This document shows, piece by piece, positions 52,954 through 61,255 of a DNA stretch of 64,000 bases (the stretch's first letter is position 1; every line of letters starts with the position of its first letter). This DNA comes from Collinsella sp. (GTDB lineage: Bacteria; Actinomycetota; Coriobacteriia; Coriobacteriales; Coriobacteriaceae): assembly GCA_019419545.1 (NCBI GenBank), contig DXZT01000030.1, positions 62,001-126,000 on the forward strand, given 5' to 3'. Both the position numbers and the translations under genes were made by a program. The notes under the pieces were generated by a model, which did no database searches, had not been told where the DNA came from, and saw only the letters and a list, made by a program, of their open reading frames with translations.

Positions 52954-54330
52954 ATGCACATGGACCAGCGTTCCGTACGCGATATTCTTGCCGGTAAAAC
53001 CTACTTTATCCGCACCTTTGGCTGCCAGATGAATCAGCACGACTCTGAGCGCGTGAGCGGTCTGCTCGATTCGTATGGTTGCCTCATGGCGCTCGATCCC
53101 GAGCATGCCGATATCGTTGTCTTCATGACATGCTGCGTGCGCGAGGCTGCCGATACTCGCCTGTACGGCCAGTGCAACTCTTGCAAGAGCCTGCCGCCTT
53201 CGCCTTCGGGCAAACGTGTTGTTGCCGTTGGTGGTTGCATCGCGCAGCGCGATGGCGAGGGCCTGCTCACCAACGTCGATAACGTCAACGTCATCTTCGG
53301 TACACATTCCATCGCTCATGTGGCCGAGCTCATTGCCGAGGCGTTCCTGGACGGCAAGCGTCATATCCGCACCAATGAGCATGAGGATACGGATGCCATG
53401 AGCATGCCGTGGCATCGCGAGACCCAGTATCACGCCTGGGTGCCTATCATGACGGGCTGCAATAATTTCTGCACCTATTGCATCGTGCCGTACGTGCGCG
53501 GTCGCGAAAAGAGCCGCCCCTTCGATGAGATTGTCGACGAGGTGACCGGTTTGGTGCGCCAGGGCGTGCGTGAGATTACGCTGCTGGGTCAAAACGTTAA
53601 TTCATATGGTCGCGATCTGTTTGGCAAGCCGCGTTTTGCCGATCTGCTGCGTGCCGTGGGCGATACGGGTGTGGAGCGCATCTTCTTTACGTCTTCGCAT
53701 CCCAAGGACCTGTTGCCCGAGACCATCGACGCCATGGCCGAGACGCCTGCCGTTATGCCGCAGCTGCATCTGGCCGTCCAGTCAGGTTCGACGCGGATCC
53801 TCAAAGAGATGAATCGCCGTTATACACGCGAGGACTATCTGGGCCTGGTCGATCGCATTCGCAACCGCATGCCCGATATCGCGCTCTCGACCGACATTAT
53901 CGTTGGCTTCCCGGGCGAGACTGAAGAAGACTTTGAGCAGACGCTCTCACTTGCCGAGACGGTCCGCTATGCTCAGGCATATACCTTCATCTATTCCAAG
54001 CGCGCCGGTACCCCGGCCGCCGAGATTGACGATCCTACGCCGCATGAGGTTATTCTCGAGCGTTTCAATCGCCTTGTTAAGGTTATCGAGACCACGGCAC
54101 ACGAGTATAACCAGGGCGAGCTTCATACTGTGGTTTCCGCGCTCATTGAGGGAACGAGTAAAAAGAACGATGCGGTCCTGCTGGGCAAGAGTCCCAAGAA
54201 TCAGACCGTGCATGCGCCTATCCCCGTGGGTTACAGCATCGATCAGCTTGTTGGCAAGATCGTTGATGTTGACGTTGACGTTGCCAAGACCTGGTATTTG
54301 TCCGGTTCTGTTGTGGGCGAGCCGCGCTAA
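52954..54330 (+). CDS. miaB: tRNA-2-methylthio-N6-dimethylallyladenosine synthase MiaB
   Basis: Radical SAM enzyme that methylthiolates i6A37 in tRNA. The 458-residue protein has TFGCQMNQHDSE, MTCCVREAAD and VGGCIAQR for the first cluster, CNNFCTYC for the SAM cluster, and a C-terminal TRAM domain. ATG 52954 has a TAGGAC site; ATG 52960 is two codons later. The last base overlaps the miaA ATG, so the enzymes making and modifying i6A37 are translationally coupled. Confidence 0.95.
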   Translation: MHMDQRSVRDILAGKTYFIRTFGCQMNQHDSERVSGLLDSYGCLMALDPEHADIVVFMTCCVREAADTRLYGQCNSCKSLPPSPSGKRVVAVGGCIAQRDGEGLLTNVDNVNVIFGTHSIAHVAELIAEAFLDGKRHIRTNEHEDTDAMSMPWHRETQYHAWVPIMTGCNNFCTYCIVPYVRGREKSRPFDEIVDEVTGLVRQGVREITLLGQNVNSYGRDLFGKPRFADLLRAVGDTGVERIFFTSSHPKDLLPETIDAMAETPAVMPQLHLAVQSGSTRILKEMNRRYTREDYLGLVDRIRNRMPDIALSTDIIVGFPGETEEDFEQTLSLAETVRYAQAYTFIYSKRAGTPAAEIDDPTPHEVILERFNRLVKVIETTAHEYNQGELHTVVSALIEGTSKKNDAVLLGKSPKNQTVHAPIPVGYSIDQLVGKIVDVDVDVAKTWYLSGSVVGEPR

Positions 54331-55268
54331 TGGTTGCTCCCGGGGCAGGTCTTTCCGCCGTTGCGATCGTCGGTCCGACGGCGGTTGGTAAAAGCGATGT
54401 TGCCGACCGTTTGGCAGCTCGTCTTTCGTCTGAAGTGCTGTCGTGCGATGCGATGCAAATCTATCGCGGCATGGACATCGGTACCGCAAAGATGGCGCCC
54501 GATGAGTGCACGGCGCCGCTGCGTCTCGTCGACATTGTAGAGCCGGGTGTGGCATATTCTGCTGCGCTTTATCAGGCTGACGCTCGCGCGCATGTTGAAC
54601 GTCTCCTTGGTTTGGGTTGCCTGCCGGTTTTTTGCGGAGGTACGGGGCTATATCTCAAGGCCGCCCTTGATGAGATGGACTTTCCCTCGGGTGAACTTGA
54701 GGACGATCGTCGTGCGGGCTATCAGGAGCTTGCCGAGCGTATTGGCGAGGAAGAACTGCATGCCCTGCTTGCCGAGCGCGATCCAGAATCGGCTGCTGTT
54801 ATTCATCCCCATAACGTGCGGCGTGTGATTCGCGCGCTCGAAATGCACGATGATGGGGTTTCCTATGCGCAGCAAAAGTCGCAGTTTAGTGTTCCGCGCG
54901 AGCATTATCATGCGTTATGGTTTGGCCTGACGCGAAATCGCGAGGTGCTCTATGAACGCATTAACCTGCGCGTCGATCTGATGTTTGAGCAGGGTCTTGT
55001 CGATGAGGTCCGCGGTCTTATGGACCAGGGGCTGGGAGATGCCCTGACGTCGATGCAGGCAATTGGCTATAAAGAGATCATCGATGCTTTCAATGGCGTG
55101 ATGAGCATGGACGAGGCTCGCGAACTCATTAAGATGCGTTCGCGTCGTTATGCCAAGCGTCAGCTTTCGTGGTTTAAGCGCGATGACCGTATCGTGTGGT
55201 TTGATATGGATGAATGTACGATCGATGGGGTCGTTGAGGATATCCTGCATCGTATTGAGGCTGCCTAA
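54330..55268 (+). CDS. miaA: tRNA dimethylallyltransferase MiaA
   Basis: Adds a dimethylallyl group to A37 of UNN-decoding tRNAs, supplying the substrate of MiaB. The 312-residue protein has the P-loop GPTAVGKS, the SCDAMQIYRGMDIGTAK segment, and TRNREVLYERINLRVD. The isoprenoid donor comes from the MEP pathway, two genes of which are at the start of the window. ATG 54330 overlaps the miaB stop and the stop overlaps the hflX ATG. Confidence 0.96.
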   Translation: MVAPGAGLSAVAIVGPTAVGKSDVADRLAARLSSEVLSCDAMQIYRGMDIGTAKMAPDECTAPLRLVDIVEPGVAYSAALYQADARAHVERLLGLGCLPVFCGGTGLYLKAALDEMDFPSGELEDDRRAGYQELAERIGEEELHALLAERDPESAAVIHPHNVRRVIRALEMHDDGVSYAQQKSQFSVPREHYHALWFGLTRNREVLYERINLRVDLMFEQGLVDEVRGLMDQGLGDALTSMQAIGYKEIIDAFNGVMSMDEARELIKMRSRRYAKRQLSWFKRDDRIVWFDMDECTIDGVVEDILHRIEAA

Positions 55269-56557
55269 TGGCCCGTTTCCCCCTTGTTCCCACGGCACCC
55301 GAGCCCGAGCGTGCCATTTTAGTTGGTGTTGAGTGGCGCGACAATGCATGGCCACTCGATCGATCGCTTGATGAGCTGGAACGCCTTGCCCACACGGCTG
55401 GTGCCCAGTGCGTGGCACGCTTGTCGCAGCGTTTGGTAAAGCCGTATCTTAAATCGTTTATCGGTTCCGGTAAGGTTGAAGAGCTGTGCGGCCTGGTGCA
55501 TCGCATGGATGCCGATGTCGTTATTTTTGACGACGACCTGACCCCCTCGCAGCAATCCTATTTGGAGAAAGCCGTGGGCGAGCCGGTAAAGATTATCGAT
55601 CGTACAGCACTGATCCTGGATATCTTTGGCCTGCATGCTCAGACGCGTGAGGGACGCCTGCAGGTACAGCTGGCACAGCTTCAATATTTGTTGCCTCGCC
55701 TGCGTGGCATGTGGAGCCATCTCGCCAAGGAGCAGACGCGCGGCGGCATCGGCTCACGTTTTGGTCAGGGCGAAAGTCAGCTCGAGGTCGACCGTCGCCT
55801 CATTCGTAATAAGATCGCTGCGCTTCGTCGTGAGCTCAAGCAGGTTGAACAGCGTCGTGATGTTCAATCCAAGAGTCGCATTGAGTCACCGGCGTTTCGC
55901 GTCGCGTTAGCCGGTTATACCAATGCCGGTAAATCGACGTTACTCAATCGTCTGACCGGCTCTACGGTACTTTCGCAGGACAAGCTGTTTGCTACGCTCG
56001 ACCCGACGACGCGTTCGTATCGTCTGCCCGGCGGTCGCGGCATGACGATTACCGATACCGTCGGCTTTATTCAAAAGCTGCCCCATGGTTTGGTCGATGC
56101 CTTTAAATCGACGCTGTCCGAGGTTTTGGGTGCCGATCTAATTCTCAAAGTCGTAGATGCGTCTGACGAGGACTATGAGCGGCAGCTGGATGCTGTCGAC
56201 CGCGTGCTTGATGAGATCGGCGCCGGAGAGCGTTTAACGCTGACCGTATTCAATAAAATCGATCTTCTCGATAGCGTCGATCGATTGAGTTTCCGTCGTC
56301 GCTATCCGGAGGCCGTTCTGTTCTCGGCCCAAACGGGCGAGGGGCTCGACGATCTCGTCGACCGGATTGCTCGCGAGGCAGCTGCCACCGATGTGTTGCT
56401 CTCCGCTGATATCCCGTATCGCGAGGGCGCTCTCATCACGCTGGTGCATGAGCAGGGAACCCTTCTGCATGAGGAATATCTCGAGGACGGCGTTCGCATT
56501 GTGGCGAAGTTGCCGGCTCGTATTGCACCGCGGCTCGAGCGCTATCGCACCGAGTAG
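55268..56557 (+). CDS. hflX: Ribosome-associated GTPase HflX
   Basis: GTPase that splits stalled ribosomes, important in heat and antibiotic stress. The 429-residue protein has the N-terminal HflX domain (YLKSFIGSGKVEEL, TPSQQSYLEKAVG), the conserved segment LLPRLRGMWSHLAKEQTRGGIGSRFGQGESQLE, and a G domain with GYTNAGKSTLLN and DTVGF. miaB-miaA-hflX is a coupled unit with overlapping stops and starts. Its last 16 bases overlap the convergent membrane-protein gene. Confidence 0.95.
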   Translation: MARFPLVPTAPEPERAILVGVEWRDNAWPLDRSLDELERLAHTAGAQCVARLSQRLVKPYLKSFIGSGKVEELCGLVHRMDADVVIFDDDLTPSQQSYLEKAVGEPVKIIDRTALILDIFGLHAQTREGRLQVQLAQLQYLLPRLRGMWSHLAKEQTRGGIGSRFGQGESQLEVDRRLIRNKIAALRRELKQVEQRRDVQSKSRIESPAFRVALAGYTNAGKSTLLNRLTGSTVLSQDKLFATLDPTTRSYRLPGGRGMTITDTVGFIQKLPHGLVDAFKSTLSEVLGADLILKVVDASDEDYERQLDAVDRVLDEIGAGERLTLTVFNKIDLLDSVDRLSFRRRYPEAVLFSAQTGEGLDDLVDRIAREAAATDVLLSADIPYREGALITLVHEQGTLLHEEYLEDGVRIVAKLPARIAPRLERYRTE

Positions 56558-57246
56558 ACGAGCTCCAAAATGCCCAGAATGATGGGCTGATGCAGCAGAT
56601 AAAAGGGGAGAGCGTGACGTCCAAGGCTGGCGAGCGCCGGCAGGGGGTTGGCGTAGGCCCAGCTAGGGACGGTCTTATCGATTCCCTGCGCTATGTGTGC
56701 GGCGAAGTATCCTGCAAGATACATAAAGATAAACGGGATGATGGGGTAGTAATCACCTGAGATAAACCCAGGGCTCGGAAATCCCAGCCACGCCAGGTAG
56801 GGGACAGGGTAGATCGTTTTGGGGATGCTCCAGGTGATTGCGAACAACATAAGGCATAGGGGCATGCCCCATCTCGCCGTTATCTTCTTAAGGACGGGAT
56901 CGGTCAACGCCACGATGCCGGTACATGCGGCCATGCAGTAGATGATGCCAAAAGTAACCGAATCGTCGACTGAGACAAGTGTTGTTGCCAACCAGACAAC
57001 GAGTGCTGCTAAGGTGTATTTGGCGGCACGTTTGATATTGTTGCGCGAAAGGGTGCACATCCAACCGGCGATAAACAAAAATACCCAGCTGATGCTGGCG
57101 CGCCAGATGTCTTGAAAGGCTGACTGGGTAAACCAGGGCATATCCCAGCCGTACAGGTAGGCGAGATCATAGCAAGCGTGAAAACCTGCCATAGAAATCA
57201 TCGTAAACCCGCGGACGGTATCAAATATGGTTATGCGTTTTTGCAT
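56542..57246 (-). CDS. Membrane acyltransferase-like protein (HGSNAT/DUF1624 family)
   Basis: A 234-residue polytopic membrane protein with about seven hydrophobic helices. The N-terminus RITIFDTVRGFTMISMAGFHACYDLAYLYGW is typical of the heparan-alpha-glucosaminide N-acetyltransferase catalytic family (DUF1624), and the C-terminal LGRHALPFYLLHQPI also fits. Substrate and even acyltransferase activity are unproven for bacterial members. The start overlaps the lexA stop, so it is co-transcribed with lexA. Its 3' end overlaps hflX by 16 bases. Confidence 0.82.
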   Translation of the reverse strand: MQKRITIFDTVRGFTMISMAGFHACYDLAYLYGWDMPWFTQSAFQDIWRASISWVFLFIAGWMCTLSRNNIKRAAKYTLAALVVWLATTLVSVDDSVTFGIIYCMAACTGIVALTDPVLKKITARWGMPLCLMLFAITWSIPKTIYPVPYLAWLGFPSPGFISGDYYPIIPFIFMYLAGYFAAHIAQGIDKTVPSWAYANPLPALASLGRHALPFYLLHQPIILGILELVYSVR

Positions 57247-57890
57247 TACGAGAACCGGCGCATCAAGCCGACGACTTTGCCCAGGATAACGGGATTCGTT
57301 GCATAGATAGGTTCCATGGTGTCGTTCTCGGGCTGCAAGCGCACACGCCCCTGCTCCTTGTAGAACGTCTTGACGGTCGCCGAACCATCAATCATGGCCA
57401 CGACAATTTCGCCGTTCATGGCACTCTTTTGTTCACGGACGATGATGTAATCGCCATTGAAGATGCCGACATTGATCATTGAGCTCCCATGCACCTCAAG
57501 GATAAAGGAACCCTGATCAGTGGCGATTTCGGTCGGGATAGTAAACGTGTCTTCGATATTCTGCTCGGCCAGAATGGGAATCCCAGCCGCGACGCGACCA
57601 ACGAGCGGTAGCGAGACCGTTCCGCGAGGTGCGGTGGGCTCGTCAGATTTAGAAATTGAGACAGAGGAGCCGTCCTCGTTAAAGAGTTCCAGGGCGCGCG
57701 GTTTGGTGGCATCGCGCTTGAGCAGCCCGCGCGCCTCCAAGGCAGATAAGTGGGCGTGCACGGTGCTGGGGGAGGAAAGGCCCACGGCAGAAGCCATCTC
57801 GCGCACGCTGGGCGGATAACCCTTCTCTTGCTGATATTCCTTGATGAAGTCGTAAATTTGCTGCTGACGCTTGGAAATTTTGCGAGCCAT
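57246..57890 (-). CDS. lexA: SOS repressor LexA
   Basis: A 214-residue LexA. The N-terminal winged helix (KRQQQIYDFIKEYQQEKGYPPSVREMASAVGLSSPSTVHAHL) binds SOS boxes. The self-cleavage site is the Ala-Gly in VGRVAAGIP, and the catalytic Ser is in GSSMINVGIFNGD with Lys in ATVKTFY. I chose the ATG at 57890, preceded on the minus strand by AGAGAGGA; in-frame sequence further upstream would include the SOS boxes. It overlaps the downstream membrane-protein gene and is divergent from the LysM protein. Confidence 0.96.
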   Translation of the reverse strand: MARKISKRQQQIYDFIKEYQQEKGYPPSVREMASAVGLSSPSTVHAHLSALEARGLLKRDATKPRALELFNEDGSSVSISKSDEPTAPRGTVSLPLVGRVAAGIPILAEQNIEDTFTIPTEIATDQGSFILEVHGSSMINVGIFNGDYIIVREQKSAMNGEIVVAMIDGSATVKTFYKEQGRVRLQPENDTMEPIYATNPVILGKVVGLMRRFS

Positions 57891-57914
57891 CAGGGCATCC
57901 TCTCTACCCATGTC

Positions 57915-57982
57915 AAACAAATGTTCGAATTTTGCTTGACAGGAACAACTGTTCGAAGATAATAATAACCGAACATTCGTTC
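57915..57982. promoter_or_regulatory. Divergent lexA / LysM-protein control region with SOS boxes
   Basis: Two perfect GAAC-N4-GTTC boxes lie at 57943-57954 (GAACAACTGTTC) and 57971-57982 (GAACATTCGTTC). A third, imperfect one is at 57915-57926 (AAACAAATGTTC). On the plus strand TTGACA (57936-57941) and GATAAT (57958-57963) form a promoter with the first box in its spacer, directed at the LysM gene. LexA should therefore repress both directions. Confidence 0.85.
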
Positions 57983-58050
57983 TCGCGCTAGACATTTTTG
58001 TCCGCGCGGCTTGATAAAACTGTTCTCAGCAAAACACGCGAGAGGAGAAC

Positions 58051-58503
58051 ATGATGAACGCAACGAATATGGTCCAGGGAAACCTCGCCCTTAAGCTCGA
58101 GACGCCTGCAGAACCCACTTTTACGGTTGTTCAGGGCGGCCGCTCCGGCTTTCAGCCTTTGACCGTAAAGCCTGCTCGCAATCAGCAGGCTGTAGTCGCG
58201 CCGGCTCGCGTTGCCCTGAAGGTTCCGACGATTGTCGCCGTTGCCGTTGCGCTTACGCTCTTCTTTGTCCTCGCTACGTCGGTCTTTAGCGCTCGTCACG
58301 CCGCGTATGCCGAGTCCGTTTCCAACGTTACCTACGAGACCATTCGCGTTCAGCCTGGCGATTCTCTTTGGTCGCTTGCCGAGGAATATCCAATCGAAGG
58401 CCTTTCCACGCAAGAGACTTCCGACATGATTCGTAGTGTCAATCATCTGGAGCATGGTTCGCTCGCCGCCGGTGCGCATCTTAAGGTTCCTGCTCGTTCG
58501 TAA
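58051..58503 (+). CDS. YneA-like LysM membrane protein, predicted SOS-induced division inhibitor
   Basis: A 150-residue protein with a cytoplasmic N-terminal tail, one membrane helix (about 59-80) and an extracytoplasmic LysM domain (about 97-148, ETIRVQPGDSLWSLAEEYP...HLKVP). Topology, size and divergent placement next to lexA match YneA of Bacillus and Rv2719c of Mycobacterium, small SOS-induced proteins that restrain division or act on the wall. A LexA box overlaps its promoter. ATG 58051 follows GAGAGGAG; a second ATG follows directly. The division-inhibitor role is inferred from synteny and architecture. nrdR is downstream. Confidence 0.85.
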   Translation: MMNATNMVQGNLALKLETPAEPTFTVVQGGRSGFQPLTVKPARNQQAVVAPARVALKVPTIVAVAVALTLFFVLATSVFSARHAAYAESVSNVTYETIRVQPGDSLWSLAEEYPIEGLSTQETSDMIRSVNHLEHGSLAAGAHLKVPARS

Positions 58504-58554
58504 TCATTATCGCGCTGCGCATGGTACCCTTGTTATCGTTTAAGAGGAGGTACC

Positions 58555-58998
58555 ATGCGCTGTCCCAAATGCGGCAAGGCACATACCCGCGTCGTTGATT
58601 CCCGTATGCAGGAGTCTAATAACACCATTAAGCGTCGTCGCGAATGTTGCTCGTGTAACTATCGCTTTACAACGTTTGAGCGATGCGAAGACCCAATTGA
58701 GGTCATTAAGTCAGACGGAACCAAGCAGCGGTTCGATCGCAATAAGCTGCTCGTCGGCTTGATGCGCGCCACCATCAAGCGCGATATCGACACTAAGAAG
58801 CTCAATGAGATTATCGACGACATCGAGGTCGAGCTGCGCTCTCGCACGCTGACGGCCGTCACGTCCCATGAGTTGGGTGACATGGTGCTCAAGCGCTTGG
58901 CCAAGATCGACAAGGTGGCTTACATCCGTTTTGCCTCGGTCTACCGCGATTTCAAAGACGTCGATGAGTTTCTGCAAGAGCTCGACAAGCTAAGGTGA
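58555..58998 (+). CDS. nrdR: Transcriptional repressor NrdR
   Basis: A 147-residue regulator of ribonucleotide reductase genes. The zinc ribbon (CPKCG and CCSCNYRF) and the ATP-cone domain (VIKSDGTKQRFDRNKLLVGLMRA) are complete. It senses ATP/dATP and represses nrd operons at NrdR boxes. The lexA / LysM gene / nrdR neighbourhood recurs in Gram-positive bacteria. The ATG follows TAAGAGGAGGTACC. dut starts four bases after its stop. Confidence 0.95.
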   Translation: MRCPKCGKAHTRVVDSRMQESNNTIKRRRECCSCNYRFTTFERCEDPIEVIKSDGTKQRFDRNKLLVGLMRATIKRDIDTKKLNEIIDDIEVELRSRTLTAVTSHELGDMVLKRLAKIDKVAYIRFASVYRDFKDVDEFLQELDKLR

Positions 58999-59002
58999 TT
59001 CC

Positions 59003-59446
59003 ATGTCCAGCATTACCGTCAACATAAAGCGTCTCGACCCCACCGTCGAGCTTCCCAAATACGCCCATCCCACCGATGCCGGCTTGGATCTGCGCTCCAA
59101 CGAGGACTGCGTCCTGAAGCCCTTCGAACGCCGTCTGGTCTCTACTGGGCTGGCCATCGCCCTGCCCGACGGCTACGCCGGCTTCGTCCAGCCCCGCAGC
59201 GGCTTGGCCATCAAGCAGGGCCTGTCTATAGTCAACACGCCGGGCCTCATTGACGCCCACTACCGAGGAGAACTCAAGGTTATCCTTATCAACCTGGATC
59301 CCACCAACGACATCCAAATCAACAAAGGCGACCGCATCGCCCAGCTCGTCATCCAAGAAGTCCCCACGGTCAACCTCGTAGAAGTAGAAGAACTAGACAA
59401 AACCGACCGAGGCAAAGGAGGCTTCGGCTCCAGCGGCATCGCCTAG
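59003..59446 (+). CDS. dut: Deoxyuridine 5'-triphosphate nucleotidohydrolase
   Basis: Trimeric dUTPase that hydrolyses dUTP to dUMP, keeping uracil out of DNA and feeding dTMP synthesis. All five motifs are seen, including PRSGLAIKQGLSI, GLIDAHYRGELKV, GDRIAQLVI and the C-terminal RGKGGFGSSG. The 147-residue length is normal. It pairs logically with nrdR upstream. Repeat B1 begins 15 bases after its stop. Confidence 0.95.
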   Translation: MSSITVNIKRLDPTVELPKYAHPTDAGLDLRSNEDCVLKPFERRLVSTGLAIALPDGYAGFVQPRSGLAIKQGLSIVNTPGLIDAHYRGELKVILINLDPTNDIQINKGDRIAQLVIQEVPTVNLVEVEELDKTDRGKGGFGSSGIA

Positions 59447-59461
59447 GGCGCCCGTATCCCT

Positions 59462-59564
59462 CCCGCCCGGGGCTTACCTATATCATTCCATGCTCAAACA
59501 TTCTCGCGTCGCTTCGCTCGCTGCGAAACTGCGCGTGGAACGATATAGGTAAGCCCCGGGCGGG
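59462..59564 (+). repeat. Long-hairpin repeat B1 (conserved core, private arms)
   Basis: Arms 59462-59484 and 59542-59564 are perfectly complementary over 23 bp and enclose a 57-nt core (59485-59541). The first and last 23 nt of this core recur exactly, inverted, in repeat B2; only the middle differs (11 nt here, 2 nt in B2). The core ends (TTCCATGC / GCGTGGAA) can extend the stem. The outer arm sequence has no match to B2 beyond the inner TATC / GATA. Confidence 0.8.
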
Positions 59565-59597
59565 CGGCTACTCGCTTGAAACAATATTTGCTTTTCT

Positions 59598-59656
59598 AGT
59601 AAGTCGATGCTATGAAGGGACGCCTCCTTTGTCGCATCGACTTACTGTATTTATAT
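59598..59656 (+). terminator. Strong hairpin between repeats B1 and B2
   Basis: A perfect 13-bp stem (59598-59610 / 59634-59646) with a 23-nt loop is followed by the T-rich GTATTTATATTTTT. It suits termination of dut transcripts that read through B1. The rest of the B1-B2 gap (to 59722) shows no gene. Confidence 0.65.
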
Positions 59657-59722
59657 TTTTCGGTTTCGCCTTTGCAGATTTTAATGGTGGGGATCCGGTA
59701 TGGCTGCTAGTACGTAAACGTA

Positions 59723-59826
59723 GCTGCTCGGCGGGAGCCGCCCATATATCGTTCCACGCGCAGTTTCGCAGCGCAGCGAGAATGTTTGAGCATGGAATGA
59801 TATATGGGCGGCTCCCGCCGAGCAGC
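59723..59826 (-). repeat. Long-hairpin repeat B2 (inverted copy of the B core, different arms)
   Basis: Arms 59723-59750 and 59799-59826 are perfectly complementary over 28 bp. The core (59751-59798, 48 nt) is the reverse complement of the B1 core apart from the short variable centre. It lies ten bases past the stop codon of the minus-strand glycosyltransferase. Relative to that gene its core has the same orientation as B1 has to dut. Confidence 0.8.
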
Positions 59827-59836
59827 GGACTATCGC

Positions 59837-61138
59837 CTAGCGGATATGCGCGGGTTTTCCGCCCCAGTAGAAGCGGCAGAAGGCTCTTTTGCGCTTTTGG
59901 GGTTTGCCTACGAGCTCCATGGTTGCGATGGCTATGTCTTCGGCTGCGTGGGGGCGGCGTAGAACTTCGCCGTTGATGAGTAGCGCTTTGAGTGATTCGG
60001 GATGGTCGTGCAAGTGACGTAGGGTAACGATGAGTTCTCGTGCCGTGGTGACGTGCATGCTGGCGCCCATGCCGGTGAGCATCGTGGTGTTGGCCTTTTC
60101 CTGACCGTATGATTTGCCCAACAGGATCATCGGCAGATGCGCGCACAGGCACTCGGTGACGGTGAGTCCGCCCGATTTGAGGATTGCGAGGTCGCAGCCG
60201 TGCATGAGGGCCGCCATGTCGTCCACGTAGTCCAGAACCGTGACGTTTTCGAGCTTCATGGCGTCGAAGAGCGTCTTGAGGCGGGTGGCGTATTCCTCAT
60301 CCTTGCCCGGCAAAAAGACAAAGTGCATGTCCTCGAAGCTGCGCAGGAAGGGGAGTGTGCGGTCCATCTCCGCGCGAAAGCGAACGTACGGTTGAGGCAA
60401 ACTGGCACCGGCCATCACCAACACAACGGTCTTGTCAGCGGGGAGATTGAACTTCTCGAGTTCTTCCTCGCGATTGTAGTCCGTATCAAACCCGGCGCGA
60501 ATGGGGATGCCTGTAATGCGGATTTTGGTCTCGGGAACTTTACGGGGGCGAAGTGTCTCGGCCATAAATTCGTTGGCTACGCAGAACAGGTCGGTGTCCT
60601 TGTGGGGCCAAAAGCCTTCGACTTCATAGTCTGTTGGTACGCAGATGACCGGATAATCGATACCCGTGATGACGCGGGCACCCACAGCGACGTTGGCCGC
60701 CGTGATGTGTGTCGCGACCACGGCTATGGGCCTGCGGGTGCGGACATATTCGTTGAAGGCAGGGAACATAATACGTGACCATGCCGTGCCTCCGCCCCAG
60801 AGCAGATGTCCCGTAAACGTGTATCGCCAGGTTAGGTCATATATGGGACGCGTGGCGCCGGTAAACGAAGCTGCTGTTTTATTACCATCGAACCTAATGC
60901 GTCCAAAATCGAGGATATCCAGGACTTCGATCTCAACATCCTCAGGGATTCCCTTGGTGCCGCGGATAAGGTCCAATGCTTGTGCAATCGCGTTGGCGGC
61001 GGCTTTGTGGCCCGATCCAACCGATGCGTGCACAATGGTTACTAGGGGTTTTTGTGCAGGTGAAACGGTCATTTGCTCCGGTTGGGGAGTGGCTTGCATG
61101 GGCAGGGGAGCGCTATTGCTCGTCTGCGTTTGATCCAT
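59837..61138 (-). CDS. MGDG-synthase-like glycosyltransferase
   Basis: A 433-residue GT-B glycosyltransferase related to plant and bacterial monogalactosyl-/glucosyl-diacylglycerol synthases and MurG. The N-terminal ASVGSGHKAAANAIAQAL matches the MGDG synthase acceptor domain, and the C-terminal KSGGLTVTECLCAHLPMIL is the nucleotide-sugar binding signature. It probably glycosylates diacylglycerol for membrane glycolipids or lipoteichoic acid anchors; the sugar is unknown. I chose ATG at 61138, preceded on the minus strand by AAGGGGAG; the longer in-frame extension runs into trxB. It is divergent from trxB. Confidence 0.85.
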   Translation of the reverse strand: MDQTQTSNSAPLPMQATPQPEQMTVSPAQKPLVTIVHASVGSGHKAAANAIAQALDLIRGTKGIPEDVEIEVLDILDFGRIRFDGNKTAASFTGATRPIYDLTWRYTFTGHLLWGGGTAWSRIMFPAFNEYVRTRRPIAVVATHITAANVAVGARVITGIDYPVICVPTDYEVEGFWPHKDTDLFCVANEFMAETLRPRKVPETKIRITGIPIRAGFDTDYNREEELEKFNLPADKTVVLVMAGASLPQPYVRFRAEMDRTLPFLRSFEDMHFVFLPGKDEEYATRLKTLFDAMKLENVTVLDYVDDMAALMHGCDLAILKSGGLTVTECLCAHLPMILLGKSYGQEKANTTMLTGMGASMHVTTARELIVTLRHLHDHPESLKALLINGEVLRRPHAAEDIAIATMELVGKPQKRKRAFCRFYWGGKPAHIR

Positions 61139-61255
61139 CGATAACTCCCCTTCAGATTTGTTACGCGTTTTATCATTGTAGTGCATGAGTGTCATGTTCA
61201 CGTAAATTTGGGTATGAGCGCAAAGAACGCCAATCTTTCGACAGGAGGTCTCTTC

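Noticed and set aside
59447..59836. tRNA or other structural RNA gene in the dut-glycosyltransferase gap
   Set aside because: No cloverleaf, T-loop motif or CCA-type end can be found; the structure is explained by the B repeats and one terminator.
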